Shown: piece by piece, positions 1 through 7,214 of the stretch
Position numbering within the stretch: the stretch's first letter is position 1
Layout of the letters: every line of letters begins with the position of its first letter
NCBI GenBank assembly: GCA_948562205.1
Contig: CAOYAN010000034.1
Span: 1 to 11,367, forward strand
DNA length: 11,367 bases
DNA from: an uncultured Clostridia bacterium
GTDB taxonomy: Bacteria; Bacillota; Clostridia; TANB77; CAG-465
Direction: 5' to 3'
Program-made: the position numbers and the translations under genes
Notes under the pieces: model-generated
Told to the model about the DNA's origin: nothing
Database searches by the model: none
What the model saw: only the letters and a program-made list of their open reading frames with translations

Positions 1-286
1 TATTACTATCATTTGTATTTGATACTTTTATTTTTTCTTTATATCCTTCTAAAAATGTTTCTATTTCTGAAGATTCTGTTATTCCTTCATCCTTCAATAT
101 TTCTGTTAAATCTAACTTTATTGTTTTTATTCCTGTTATTCCTATTTCTCCAGTATTTGTCTCTTCTAGCGCATTACTTTTATTTATTCCACTTATCACT
201 ACTGCTGACATTGTTATAACTAGTGCTATCCATACAAATATTGTTAGTACTGATACTTTCCTTTTTCTTTTCTCTTTTTCTTCCAT
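1..286 (-). CDS. Partial single-pass membrane protein, N-terminal part only
   Basis: The reading frame is open from the start codon to the left edge of the window, so only about 95 N-terminal residues are visible. After a very basic cytoplasmic start (MEEKEKRKRK) comes one hydrophobic segment (about residues 11-33, VSVLTIFVWIALVITMSAVV), then a polar stretch rich in Glu, Thr and Lys. This predicts an N-in, C-out anchored protein or an uncleaved signal anchor with an extracytoplasmic domain. I chose the ATG at 286 because GAGG lies six bases upstream; an in-frame ATG at 298 is possible but has a poor ribosome site. A promoter and a 22-bp direct repeat lie directly upstream, and a strong terminator separates it from the nucleotide-enzyme operon, so it is an independent transcript. 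I do not recognise the family. Confidence 0.7.
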   Translation of the reverse strand, partial: MEEKEKRKRKVSVLTIFVWIALVITMSAVVISGINKSNALEETNTGEIGITGIKTIKLDLTEILKDEGITESSEIETFLEGYKEKIKVSNTNDSN

Positions 287-337
287 AATCTTCCTCATAT
301 TTTCTTTTTTATAATATTATTATCACTATATTTTTAC

Positions 338-366
338 ATAATATACTATTTTTTAAAATTTTTGAA
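338..366 (-). promoter_or_regulatory. Promoter of the membrane-protein gene
   Basis: On the minus strand, TTCAAA (366-361) and TATTAT (343-338) are separated by 17 bases. The -35 box is weak, which fits a promoter needing an activator. The direct repeat at 367-410 touches its upstream edge. The leader to the ATG at 286 would be about 45 nt. Confidence 0.5.
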
Positions 367-410
367 TGACTTATTGTACTTGTTTACTTGACCTATTGTA
401 CTTGTTTTTA
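367..410 (-). repeat. Two tandem 22-bp direct repeats, likely operator
   Basis: Units 367-388 and 389-410 agree at 18 of their first 19 positions (plus strand TGAC[T/C]TATTGTACTTGTTT). The 22-bp period is about two helical turns, so both copies face the same side of the DNA, and the array ends exactly at the -35 box of the next promoter. That geometry is known for dimeric response-regulator activators that bind direct repeats (LytTR-type and similar). The regulator is not in the window; operator function is inferred. Confidence 0.6.
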
Positions 411-415
411 GACAT

Positions 416-451
416 AAAAAGCACTGGTACTAGTTTTACCTAGTATCAGTG
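416..451 (-). terminator. Rho-independent terminator of the nucleotide-enzyme/ABC operon
   Basis: The arms 440-451 and 422-433 form a 12-bp stem (CACTGATACTAG with CTAGTACCAGTG, one G-T pair) around a 6-nt loop. On the minus strand the stem is followed by C and five T (421-416). The plus-strand side has no T-tract, so it acts on minus-strand transcripts only. It lies about 180 nt after the last Nudix gene and just before the next gene's operator. Confidence 0.85.
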
Positions 452-631
452 TATATATCTTAAGGCATAATATCCCTTATGTTTTTCATTTTTTCTTGTG
501 TTTTTAAAATTTAGTTGTGTGTGTGTGTGTGTGTAGTTCTATCATACTTGCGCTTATTTTAGTTACCATAATTTTTTCCTTTCTTTTGATTACATATTTA
601 TTTTATTATATAATTTATATTTTATCAATAT
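452..631. other. Long 3' untranslated stretch after the last Nudix gene
   Basis: About 180 nt separate the Nudix stop from the operon terminator. The stretch holds the TG/CA microsatellite and a minus-strand mini-ORF with a fair ribosome site (AAAGG, 8 nt before the ATG at 569) that in this sequence gives 20 codons (569-504). A weak 5-bp palindrome (TAAGG...CCTTA, about 461-479) is also present. I see no recognised RNA or complete gene here. Confidence 0.5.
516..534. repeat. TG/CA dinucleotide microsatellite, 9.5 units
   Basis: An uninterrupted run of alternating T and G, 19 bases, reads as CA on the minus strand. Such long dinucleotide tracts are uncommon in bacteria and are prone to slipped-strand length change. 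It lies inside the 20-codon mini-ORF (569-504), where it encodes alternating His and Thr. Confidence 0.9.
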
Positions 632-1159
632 CTATTTATTATTTTTCTCTATATATTCCTTTAAAAATTTAATAAACTTTTCTATATAGCATTGTTTTAC
701 AAAGTCAGTTCCTGTATTATACATATTTTCTAACTCTTCTATTAAAAAATATTTTATATCTTGCACTTCTTCCTCTTGAAGAACTAAATCATTTATATCT
801 AAATCTTTTTCTAAAAAGTAAACATCAAAAAAATATTTTTTACTACCTATATATTTTTCTTCATAAAGCTTAATAAAATTTTCATTACTAATATCAATTC
901 CGATTTCTTCTTTAGTTTCTCTAATAATTGCTGTAATGCTATCTTCTCCAGCTTTTACATGTCCACCACAAGTTAAATCCCATTTATTTTTATCATATTT
1001 CTTTTTACTTGATCTTTTTTGTATTAATATTTTGTTTTTTTTAGGACTATATATCCATAAATGTACAGCTCTTAAGAAATTTCCATCTCTAAAAGCATCC
1101 TCTCTATCCTTTATTCCAATTTTATTTCCATTTTCATCTAATATATCTATAAGTTCCAT
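632..1159 (-). CDS. Nudix hydrolase, YfcD/IPP-isomerase-like subgroup
   Basis: A protein of 175 residues. The Nudix box (residues 66-88, GHVKAGEDSITAIIRETKEE) is complete: G-x5-E, x7, RE, EE, G, so Mg-dependent hydrolysis of a nucleoside diphosphate linked to X is expected. The N-terminus (MELIDILDENGNKIG, then HLWIYSPKKNKILIQKRS) resembles Nudix proteins related to isopentenyl-diphosphate isomerase; the substrate cannot be read from sequence. I placed the start at 1159 because AGAGGAG lies about six bases upstream. The ATG at 1183 would add eight residues, overlap the preceding gene and lack a ribosome site. It is the last gene of the operon, 10 nt after another Nudix gene, before the terminator at 416-451. 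Confidence 0.92.
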   Translation of the reverse strand: MELIDILDENGNKIGIKDREDAFRDGNFLRAVHLWIYSPKKNKILIQKRSSKKKYDKNKWDLTCGGHVKAGEDSITAIIRETKEEIGIDISNENFIKLYEEKYIGSKKYFFDVYFLEKDLDINDLVLQEEEVQDIKYFLIEELENMYNTGTDFVKQCYIEKFIKFLKEYIEKNNK

Positions 1160-1169
1160 TTTTACTCCT

Positions 1170-1607
1170 CTACTTATTTTCATATTTTTCTACATATTCT
1201 CTCAAAACATACCTTTGATATTCATGGTATAATTTTGATACATAATCTTTTGCATCAACAAAAAGCAGTCTATGATCTTTTTCTATTGGATCTTTTACAT
1301 ATTTATCAAACTCTGCAATATATACTGTAGCTTCAATATCTAAAAGCCCTTTTTCTTTACCATCAACATACGCAAAGACTTTATCAAAAAATCTAATATT
1401 TTTTATACTATATCCTGTCTCCTCAATCAATTCTCTTTTTAAAGCCTCTTTAGGTGTTTCATCATTTTCTATTCCACCACCAAGCAGAAAATAATCACAA
1501 GTAGCACCTATTGCTATTTTTTTATCTTTCTTTCTAGTAATTATTGCGTATGCACCTGGTCTTTTTCTATAATTTACATTTTCCATTTTTTTACCTATAT
1601 ACTCCAT
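1170..1607 (-). CDS. Nudix hydrolase, MutT-like
   Basis: A protein of 145 residues with a full Nudix box at 44-66 (GGIENDETPKEALKRELIEE then TGY), so the catalytic RE..EE residues are intact. The N-terminal RPGAYAIITRKKDKKIAIG is the usual first strands of a short MutT-type enzyme. The expected reaction is pyrophosphohydrolysis of a (possibly damaged) NTP or NDP-sugar to a monophosphate. The ATG at 1607 has AGGAG eight bases upstream; a second in-frame ATG seven codons later has only a weak AGG. The gene follows the ABC subunit by 15 nt and precedes the second Nudix gene by 10 nt, so the three are cotranscribed. The two Nudix proteins share little beyond the box and are not a recent duplication. 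Confidence 0.93.
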   Translation of the reverse strand: MEYIGKKMENVNYRKRPGAYAIITRKKDKKIAIGATCDYFLLGGGIENDETPKEALKRELIEETGYSIKNIRFFDKVFAYVDGKEKGLLDIEATVYIAEFDKYVKDPIEKDHRLLFVDAKDYVSKLYHEYQRYVLREYVEKYENK

Positions 1608-1622
1608 TTTAATTTCTCCTTG

Positions 1623-3344
1623 CTATTTACTCTTACTCATATATAAATTATAATAATATCCATGCTTTTTTATAAGTTCATCATGTGTACCCATTTCAAC
1701 TATTTTTTTATCATCAATAAACATTATAATATCTGAATTTTTTATTGTATTTAGTCTATGTGCGATTACAAAACAAATTTTTCCTTTAAGCATTTTATCT
1801 GTAGCCTTCATAACTTGTTCCTCAAATCTTAAATCTAAATTAGATGTTACCTCATCTAAAATTACAACATCTGTATCTTTTAAAATAGCCCTAGCAAAAC
1901 ATAAAAGTTGCTTTTCTCCATAAGATAATATATCTGTTTTGGAACTTATAATCGTATCATAATCAAATTGTAGGCTCTCAATTTTACTAGCAAGTCCAAT
2001 TTCTCTACATATTTTTTTTATATGATTTAACTTTACTTTATCACTACATCCCATTCGTATATTCTCAAGTATTGATTTTTCAAAAATTACTGGCTCTTGA
2101 AAAACATAAGCTATATTTTTTCTTAATTCTTCTAATTTATATTCCATGTAATCTATGCCATTAATTAATATACTACCACTAGATATATCATACAATCTAG
2201 GTAATAAGTTTACAAGAGATGTTTTACCCACACCACTTTTCCCAACAATTGCAATTTGTATAGGTTTATCCACCTTAAAGTTTATATTATCTAATACAGT
2301 ATTTATGCCATCATAACTTAACACGACATTCTTAAATTCAATACTTTCAATACTGTCTAATTTTTTTGTACCTGTATCTACTTCTTTTTTTAGTTTTGTT
2401 ATTTTTAATACATTTAAAAAACAATTATACCTATTTAAAAGTCCATGTACATGATCTAGTAATGACTTCATATGCCTATTTATATCATCTATATAATCAA
2501 CCATAAGCATAATTACAGAGCTTGTCATAATGCCTAAACTCATCTTATTTCCACCAACTATTAAAACAATAATAACTGATGCAAATGTAAGTAGCGAAAA
2601 TAGTGCATTATGTATTGAGTTTATTTTATTTGATTTTATTATCTCAGTTTTACAATTTTTTAATATTTCATCTATTTTAGATAAATTAGTCTCTTCAAGT
2701 CTTAATGTTTTAGTAGTGCTGTATGCTTCTATATATTCATTCATTTCTCCTTGTAAATCTATGATAATTTTTTGAAGTTTTCTATATACTTTCATATTTT
2801 TCTTATACATAGGAATTAGAAACATATATGATATAGCAAAGATAGTAATTATTATTGCACCAAGTTTTAAGTCAAGTATTAAAAGCACTAAAGCTATTAT
2901 TAATATAGACATTAATCTAACACAAAATATTCCAACAAAATTCCAAACAAAAAGTTGTGATGCTTCAAAACTTTGAGGTCCTACAATTTGAAATAGATTT
3001 CCTGCTTGTATTTTATCTAACTCTGATGTACTTGAATTTTGTATATTTTCAAATAATTCATTTTTAATTTGAGCATTATTATTATAAATACAATATTTTC
3101 TTCTTATTTCTATATGTCTATCCTTTAAAAATCTAAAGACAACTACTAATATTAATATAGCTGATAAAATTAAAACAAGTATTATATTTTCTTTTGGAAT
3201 TGCATAATCAACTATAATTTTCATAATAAATGGGTAACAAATTCCATAAAAAGATACTATTAAAATAAGCATTATTCCAATTCTAATTGTTTCCTTTTTA
3301 TTTTTAGTAAATTCAAACATTTTCTTTAATATTTTCTTATTCAT
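1623..3344 (-). CDS. ABC exporter half-transporter, subunit with catalytic Glu and degenerate signature
   Basis: A 573-residue fused membrane/ATPase protein of the usual half-exporter length. Hydrophobic segments fill about residues 20-285 with the coupling-loop pattern of type IV (ABCB-like) exporters. The nucleotide-binding domain (about 335-573) has Walker A GKSGVGKT (368-375), Q-loop Q416, Walker B VVILDE (493-498) with catalytic E498, D-loop SNLD (501-504) and H-loop H529. Its signature is LSYGE (473-477) instead of LSGGQ. It starts within the stop of the neighbouring ABC gene (ATGA, 4-nt overlap), the usual sign of a heterodimer made by coupled translation. It has no peptidase C39 domain, so it is not a peptidase-containing bacteriocin exporter. 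Substrate unknown. Confidence 0.94.
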   Translation of the reverse strand: MNKKILKKMFEFTKNKKETIRIGIMLILIVSFYGICYPFIMKIIVDYAIPKENIILVLILSAILILVVVFRFLKDRHIEIRRKYCIYNNNAQIKNELFENIQNSSTSELDKIQAGNLFQIVGPQSFEASQLFVWNFVGIFCVRLMSILIIALVLLILDLKLGAIIITIFAISYMFLIPMYKKNMKVYRKLQKIIIDLQGEMNEYIEAYSTTKTLRLEETNLSKIDEILKNCKTEIIKSNKINSIHNALFSLLTFASVIIVLIVGGNKMSLGIMTSSVIMLMVDYIDDINRHMKSLLDHVHGLLNRYNCFLNVLKITKLKKEVDTGTKKLDSIESIEFKNVVLSYDGINTVLDNINFKVDKPIQIAIVGKSGVGKTSLVNLLPRLYDISSGSILINGIDYMEYKLEELRKNIAYVFQEPVIFEKSILENIRMGCSDKVKLNHIKKICREIGLASKIESLQFDYDTIISSKTDILSYGEKQLLCFARAILKDTDVVILDEVTSNLDLRFEEQVMKATDKMLKGKICFVIAHRLNTIKNSDIIMFIDDKKIVEMGTHDELIKKHGYYYNLYMSKSK

Positions 3345-5107
3345 ATGTAATCTTCCTCTATTTTATCTTGATTTAAATTATATATTTTCATAAAATCTTC
3401 ATTTTTTAAAAGATCTTCATAACTACCAAAAATTGCATGTTTATTATTTAAGAATATAATCTTATCAAATCTTTTTACAAGTCCTATATCATGTGATATT
3501 ACTATTTTTGTGAAACTATTTTCCATTTTTAACAAATTATCTAGAATTCTTTTTTTATTTATTCTATCTATAGCACTAAAAGAGTCATCAAAAATCATTA
3601 TAGGTTTTGGTTTTGTAAATGCTCTAACAAGAACAAGTCTTTGTCTTTGACCTTTTGATAGAGTCACTCCTTTTTTTCCAACCTTACTGTTATATCCGTC
3701 TTTTAGTTTTTTAACTTCTTCATCAAATGCAAAAAACTTAGAAATATCTACCATATTCTCATAAGACATATATGGAGTAAGAATTTTTATATTTTCTGAT
3801 ATAGTTTTAGAAAATAAATATGAGTCTTGAAGAAGCATGCAGACATTCTCTCTTATATCATTTTTGTTTAAATCTCTTAGTTCATATTCTCCTATTTTAA
3901 TACTTCCAGTATATTCATAAAATCCTATAAGTGTCTTTAAAAGAATAGTTTTTCCACTGCCAGTTTGTCCAACAACTATTACTTTTTCATCTTTTTGTAT
4001 AGTAAAATTTAAATTCTCCAATATACATACACAATTTACATATATATTTACATTTTCAAACTTAATTGTTCTTTTCTTTACACTTATACTACCTCTACTA
4101 CTATTTTCTTCTGTAGTAAGTATTAAAAGATCATTTACTCTTTCTGCTGATTCTCTAAATAGATTAAATGACTCTATTATTTCAGCTATATCTGTAAAAT
4201 ATTTAGTTACTTTATTTGAATAACTTAAGGTAACATATATAGCACCTATAGTTATACTTTTTGTCATGTATAAAAGAGAACTTAAAATAAATATTAGTGG
4301 AGCTCCAAGTTTTACTACATTTTCTACTACCATTTTGTAATTTATATCTATTTCTATTTTTTCTTTATGATATTTATTACTCTCACTTACTATATCTTCA
4401 AACTCTTTTATTTCCTTTCTTTGTAGATTATTTATCTTTACAAAATTTATGTTTTCAAAATTATCATTCATTTTAGAATATAATTTCTTTTTCATATCAA
4501 TTATTTTCTCTATAACATCTCTAGATTTTCTATAATATAGTACTGATGAAATAATAATTACAATAGAGAGTAATACCATTACAGTAGATAATCTAAAATC
4601 TATATTTATTAATTGTACTATTGCAAATACTATAATTAGCACTATATCTAAAATATATGTAATTTGAGTATCAATAAATTTAACAATATTATCTACATCA
4701 TCTCCTAAATTTTGAACAAGATCTGCAAGTGATTTGCTATAAAATTCTTGATATGTTAAACCTTGTATATGATCAAATAACTTAAATTTTAAAAAATGTT
4801 GAAACTCTTGTACTATTTTACTTTTAATTACACTTCTAAGATAAGTTGATATAATAACAACTATTTGAACAACTACTAATATTACACAAATAGATATTAT
4901 ATAACTAATATTTTTATCTAGTAAATTTACTATTTTATCTAATAAAATATTATTTGTATTTTGATTTAGTACTCTATCTATAAAATATTTAATTACTACA
5001 GGAATATATGTAGTAAAATAATTTAATATAAAACTTAAAATAAAAAATAATACTATATATAATTTTGTATTTTTTAGACTTGATACTATTAATTTAAAAA
5101 CTTTCAT
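3341..5107 (-). CDS. ABC exporter half-transporter, partner subunit with non-catalytic Walker B
   Basis: A 588-residue half-exporter with membrane segments over about residues 15-325 and an ATPase domain from about 348. Walker A is GQTGSGKT (380-387), Q-loop Q427, signature LSKGQ (483-487), near canonical, and H-loop H539. Walker B is IMIFDD (503-508): the catalytic Glu is replaced by Asp at 508. In characterised heterodimeric exporters such as TM287/288 and BmrCD, an Asp here marks the subunit whose Walker A/B forms the degenerate ATP site. The partner's LSYGE would complete that site, and this LSKGQ would complete the active one. The start at 5107 has AGGAG five bases upstream. It lies 19 nt after the HAD/nucleoside hydrolase gene. 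Confidence 0.94.
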   Translation of the reverse strand: MKVFKLIVSSLKNTKLYIVLFFILSFILNYFTTYIPVVIKYFIDRVLNQNTNNILLDKIVNLLDKNISYIISICVILVVVQIVVIISTYLRSVIKSKIVQEFQHFLKFKLFDHIQGLTYQEFYSKSLADLVQNLGDDVDNIVKFIDTQITYILDIVLIIVFAIVQLINIDFRLSTVMVLLSIVIIISSVLYYRKSRDVIEKIIDMKKKLYSKMNDNFENINFVKINNLQRKEIKEFEDIVSESNKYHKEKIEIDINYKMVVENVVKLGAPLIFILSSLLYMTKSITIGAIYVTLSYSNKVTKYFTDIAEIIESFNLFRESAERVNDLLILTTEENSSRGSISVKKRTIKFENVNIYVNCVCILENLNFTIQKDEKVIVVGQTGSGKTILLKTLIGFYEYTGSIKIGEYELRDLNKNDIRENVCMLLQDSYLFSKTISENIKILTPYMSYENMVDISKFFAFDEEVKKLKDGYNSKVGKKGVTLSKGQRQRLVLVRAFTKPKPIMIFDDSFSAIDRINKKRILDNLLKMENSFTKIVISHDIGLVKRFDKIIFLNNKHAIFGSYEDLLKNEDFMKIYNLNQDKIEEDYI

Positions 5108-5126
5108 TTTAACTCCTATTTTTATA

Positions 5127-6548
5127 CTATTTATCTAGTAACTTTTTATATAAATCTTCATACACTTTATTTACATCAATATAGTTTACAATTGTTGCCT
5201 CCCTATTATTTTTATTTATTATATACTCAGTATTCTTACCTATATCTGGTAAATTTGTATTAAATGTCTCAAACCACTCTTTATTTATCATATATGCAAC
5301 AGGTGCAATATCCCAAAGTGGCCATCTATTGTACTTTTTAGTATTTACATATTCCTCATATCTCTTACATAAGAAATCACATAAGTCTGATTTTCCTTTT
5401 AAATAATAATTTAGTTCAGGAATTGTTGTAATAAGATTTGAAGCAATACCTCTACAAGGTATAATAGTAAGTTTTGCATTTGATAAAAAGACAATTTTTA
5501 CAGCATCTATATCTTTGAAGTTTGCCTCATGTAAATTATTATTATTTAATAGAGTATGTCCACCAAGCCATACAACTTCAATTTTTTCTGCAATTTTAGG
5601 TTCATATTTTAATGCAAGTGCAATATTTGTAATTGCTCCTATTCCAAGAATATATGTTTTATCATTTTTTAGTGCTATTTTAATAATTTCATCTACTGCA
5701 TCATTTCTTTTATCATATCCATTTTTTATATAATCAGTAGCACCTTTAAATATTAAATTTTTAGTATCTACATCACAAAGTCTACATACATTTTTAGCCT
5801 CTTTATAACTTCTTGAAATACCACTATCATTTCCTGATCTATCATTTTGAAAAGGTGCTATTGTAATAGCTTCAATATTAAATCTATCTTTTGATTTTAG
5901 TAGATAGCTTAGTGCAAACTGATCATCTGTCTCATTATATGTATCAGTATCTATTATAACATTTATTTTTTTATAATTACTAGATATTTCATCATATATT
6001 TCACTCCATGATTTAACTCTTTTAATTGATATCTCATCTTTATTAAAATCCGTATCCATAAGTAATACATTAATTCCATTATCTACTACATCATTTAAAA
6101 TTCTACTACTATCATCTATCATAATATCAATATTATTTTTTATACACTCCACTGTTTTGGCATGTGTATCATGTACATTAGTAAAAATAAGTTTATCATA
6201 TATTATATTTTTTTCTTTAAGCCATTTTATAGTCATTTCTTGAGGCTCTCTATATTCACCATTTTCCCTTCCAGTTATTATATATATCTTGTTTCCATCT
6301 TCTATTAACTTATCAATATATTCCTTAGCCCCATCAACTAATTCTAAACTTCTAACTATTCTCTCAATATTTTCTTTATAAAATATATCATTTTCCTCTT
6401 TGGAAAAATCAAACATTCCACAAGTTATATATGCCTCTTTATTTATAATACCATTATTTCTTAAACTTTTATCATATTCTATATATTCCCTAAGTAGCGC
6501 TCCATTAAAATCAGCTATAACATTATCTATATCAACACCTATATTCAT
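5127..6548 (-). CDS. Fused HAD-family phosphatase and nucleoside hydrolase
   Basis: A 473-residue two-domain protein. Residues 1-190 are a HAD domain resembling NT5C-type 5'-(deoxy)nucleotidases: motif I DIDNVIADF (nucleophile D6, acid D8), motif II IITGR, a candidate Lys (HAK, about 131), and acidic motif IV MIDDS (about 145-146). Residues 195-473 are an inosine-uridine nucleoside hydrolase fold: metal-binding DTDTYNETDDQ (D200, D202, D208, D209), which carries two residues more than the usual DTDPGxDD spacing, then EANFKD and a late PLWD (D413). The domains would act in series, nucleotide to nucleoside to free base plus ribose. I start at the ATG at 6548, where GGAGG lies 6 nt upstream. A TTG at 6560 would add four residues but overlap that ribosome site. 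It lies 19 nt after the HD gene. Confidence 0.9.
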   Translation of the reverse strand: MNIGVDIDNVIADFNGALLREYIEYDKSLRNNGIINKEAYITCGMFDFSKEENDIFYKENIERIVRSLELVDGAKEYIDKLIEDGNKIYIITGRENGEYREPQEMTIKWLKEKNIIYDKLIFTNVHDTHAKTVECIKNNIDIMIDDSSRILNDVVDNGINVLLMDTDFNKDEISIKRVKSWSEIYDEISSNYKKINVIIDTDTYNETDDQFALSYLLKSKDRFNIEAITIAPFQNDRSGNDSGISRSYKEAKNVCRLCDVDTKNLIFKGATDYIKNGYDKRNDAVDEIIKIALKNDKTYILGIGAITNIALALKYEPKIAEKIEVVWLGGHTLLNNNNLHEANFKDIDAVKIVFLSNAKLTIIPCRGIASNLITTIPELNYYLKGKSDLCDFLCKRYEEYVNTKKYNRWPLWDIAPVAYMINKEWFETFNTNLPDIGKNTEYIINKNNREATIVNYIDVNKVYEDLYKKLLDK

Positions 6549-6567
6549 TTTTTCCTCCAAATTACTT

Positions 6568-7191
6568 TTAATCTTTTATTACTTCTTTTATTCTTTCAAT
6601 AAATTTTTCCTTATCTTCTAAAGCAATTCTTAATTTTTTTAGCCCTTCTTCATATTCATCATTTTTTAAATATGTTTTAGCATATCCACCTTCATAATAT
6701 TTTTCATATAAATGATTATATATTCGCTCTATTTGTTCTTCTTCCGAATATTCTGGAAAATTTCTTAGTCCATAACTATATGCTCTTTTAATACTGTTAT
6801 CCACACTTACAATAGTTCTATCTGCACTACTTACGATCATTCCATATATACTTCTAGGTTTATGATCACTTGATGCTCTATGATCTTCTATTGCCTCTTT
6901 TATTATATTTCTCTTATCATCTGTAAACCATTTTTTCATATTTTCATCTTCCATAAAAAGCTTAGCAGATACTATTTCGTGCCTTTTCCTATCTATATGA
7001 TGCCCTAAATCATGATATACTGCTATTACATATACCATATCCATGTCAACATCTCTTCCATCAGCTAACTCTAAACTTTTCCTTATTACAGTTTTTATAT
7101 GTTCTATTCCATGTCCCCTCTCATTTTTACTATACATAGGAAATATATTTTCCTCTACATATTTTACAATTTCAAAATTTAATTTATTCAT
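6568..7191 (-). CDS. HD-domain metal-dependent phosphohydrolase
   Basis: A soluble 207-residue protein. The HD signature is complete: H27/H31 in HGIEHIK, H60-D61 in YHDLGHH, H104 in EDH, and D124 in SADR, the H...HD...H...D set that binds one or two metals. Members of this broad family remove phosphates from nucleotides or (p)ppGpp-like and cyclic nucleotides; the sequence does not say which. There are no Rel/Spo synthetase, GGDEF or phosphodiesterase-type extra domains. The ATG at 7191 has AGGAGG seven bases upstream; a GTG at 7212 would place that ribosome site inside the gene, so I reject it. The gene follows the broken MFS transporter by 23 nt and precedes the HAD/nucleoside hydrolase by 19 nt, so it belongs to the same transcript. 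Confidence 0.9.
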   Translation of the reverse strand: MNKLNFEIVKYVEENIFPMYSKNERGHGIEHIKTVIRKSLELADGRDVDMDMVYVIAVYHDLGHHIDRKRHEIVSAKLFMEDENMKKWFTDDKRNIIKEAIEDHRASSDHKPRSIYGMIVSSADRTIVSVDNSIKRAYSYGLRNFPEYSEEEQIERIYNHLYEKYYEGGYAKTYLKNDEYEEGLKKLRIALEDKEKFIERIKEVIKD

Positions 7192-7214
7192 AACTAAACC
7201 TCCTAAAATCACAT

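Noticed and set aside
13..219. Plus-strand open frame rich in Leu and Phe
   Set aside because: It is the antisense shadow of the membrane-protein gene. Lys/Glu-poor, Leu/Phe-rich antisense frames are expected in this A+T-rich DNA, and it has no ribosome site. Other plus-strand frames (936-1232, 2530-2775, 5515-5733, 6400-6621, 7043-7234, 10089-10307, 10920-11135) fail for the same reason.
1160..1183. Upstream ATG at 1183 for the last Nudix gene
   Set aside because: It overlaps the preceding gene and contains the ribosome site AGAGGAG of the better start at 1159.
1623..5107. ABC pair as a bacteriocin/lantibiotic exporter
   Set aside because: There is no peptidase C39 domain and no precursor-like small gene with a double-glycine leader or modification enzyme nearby.
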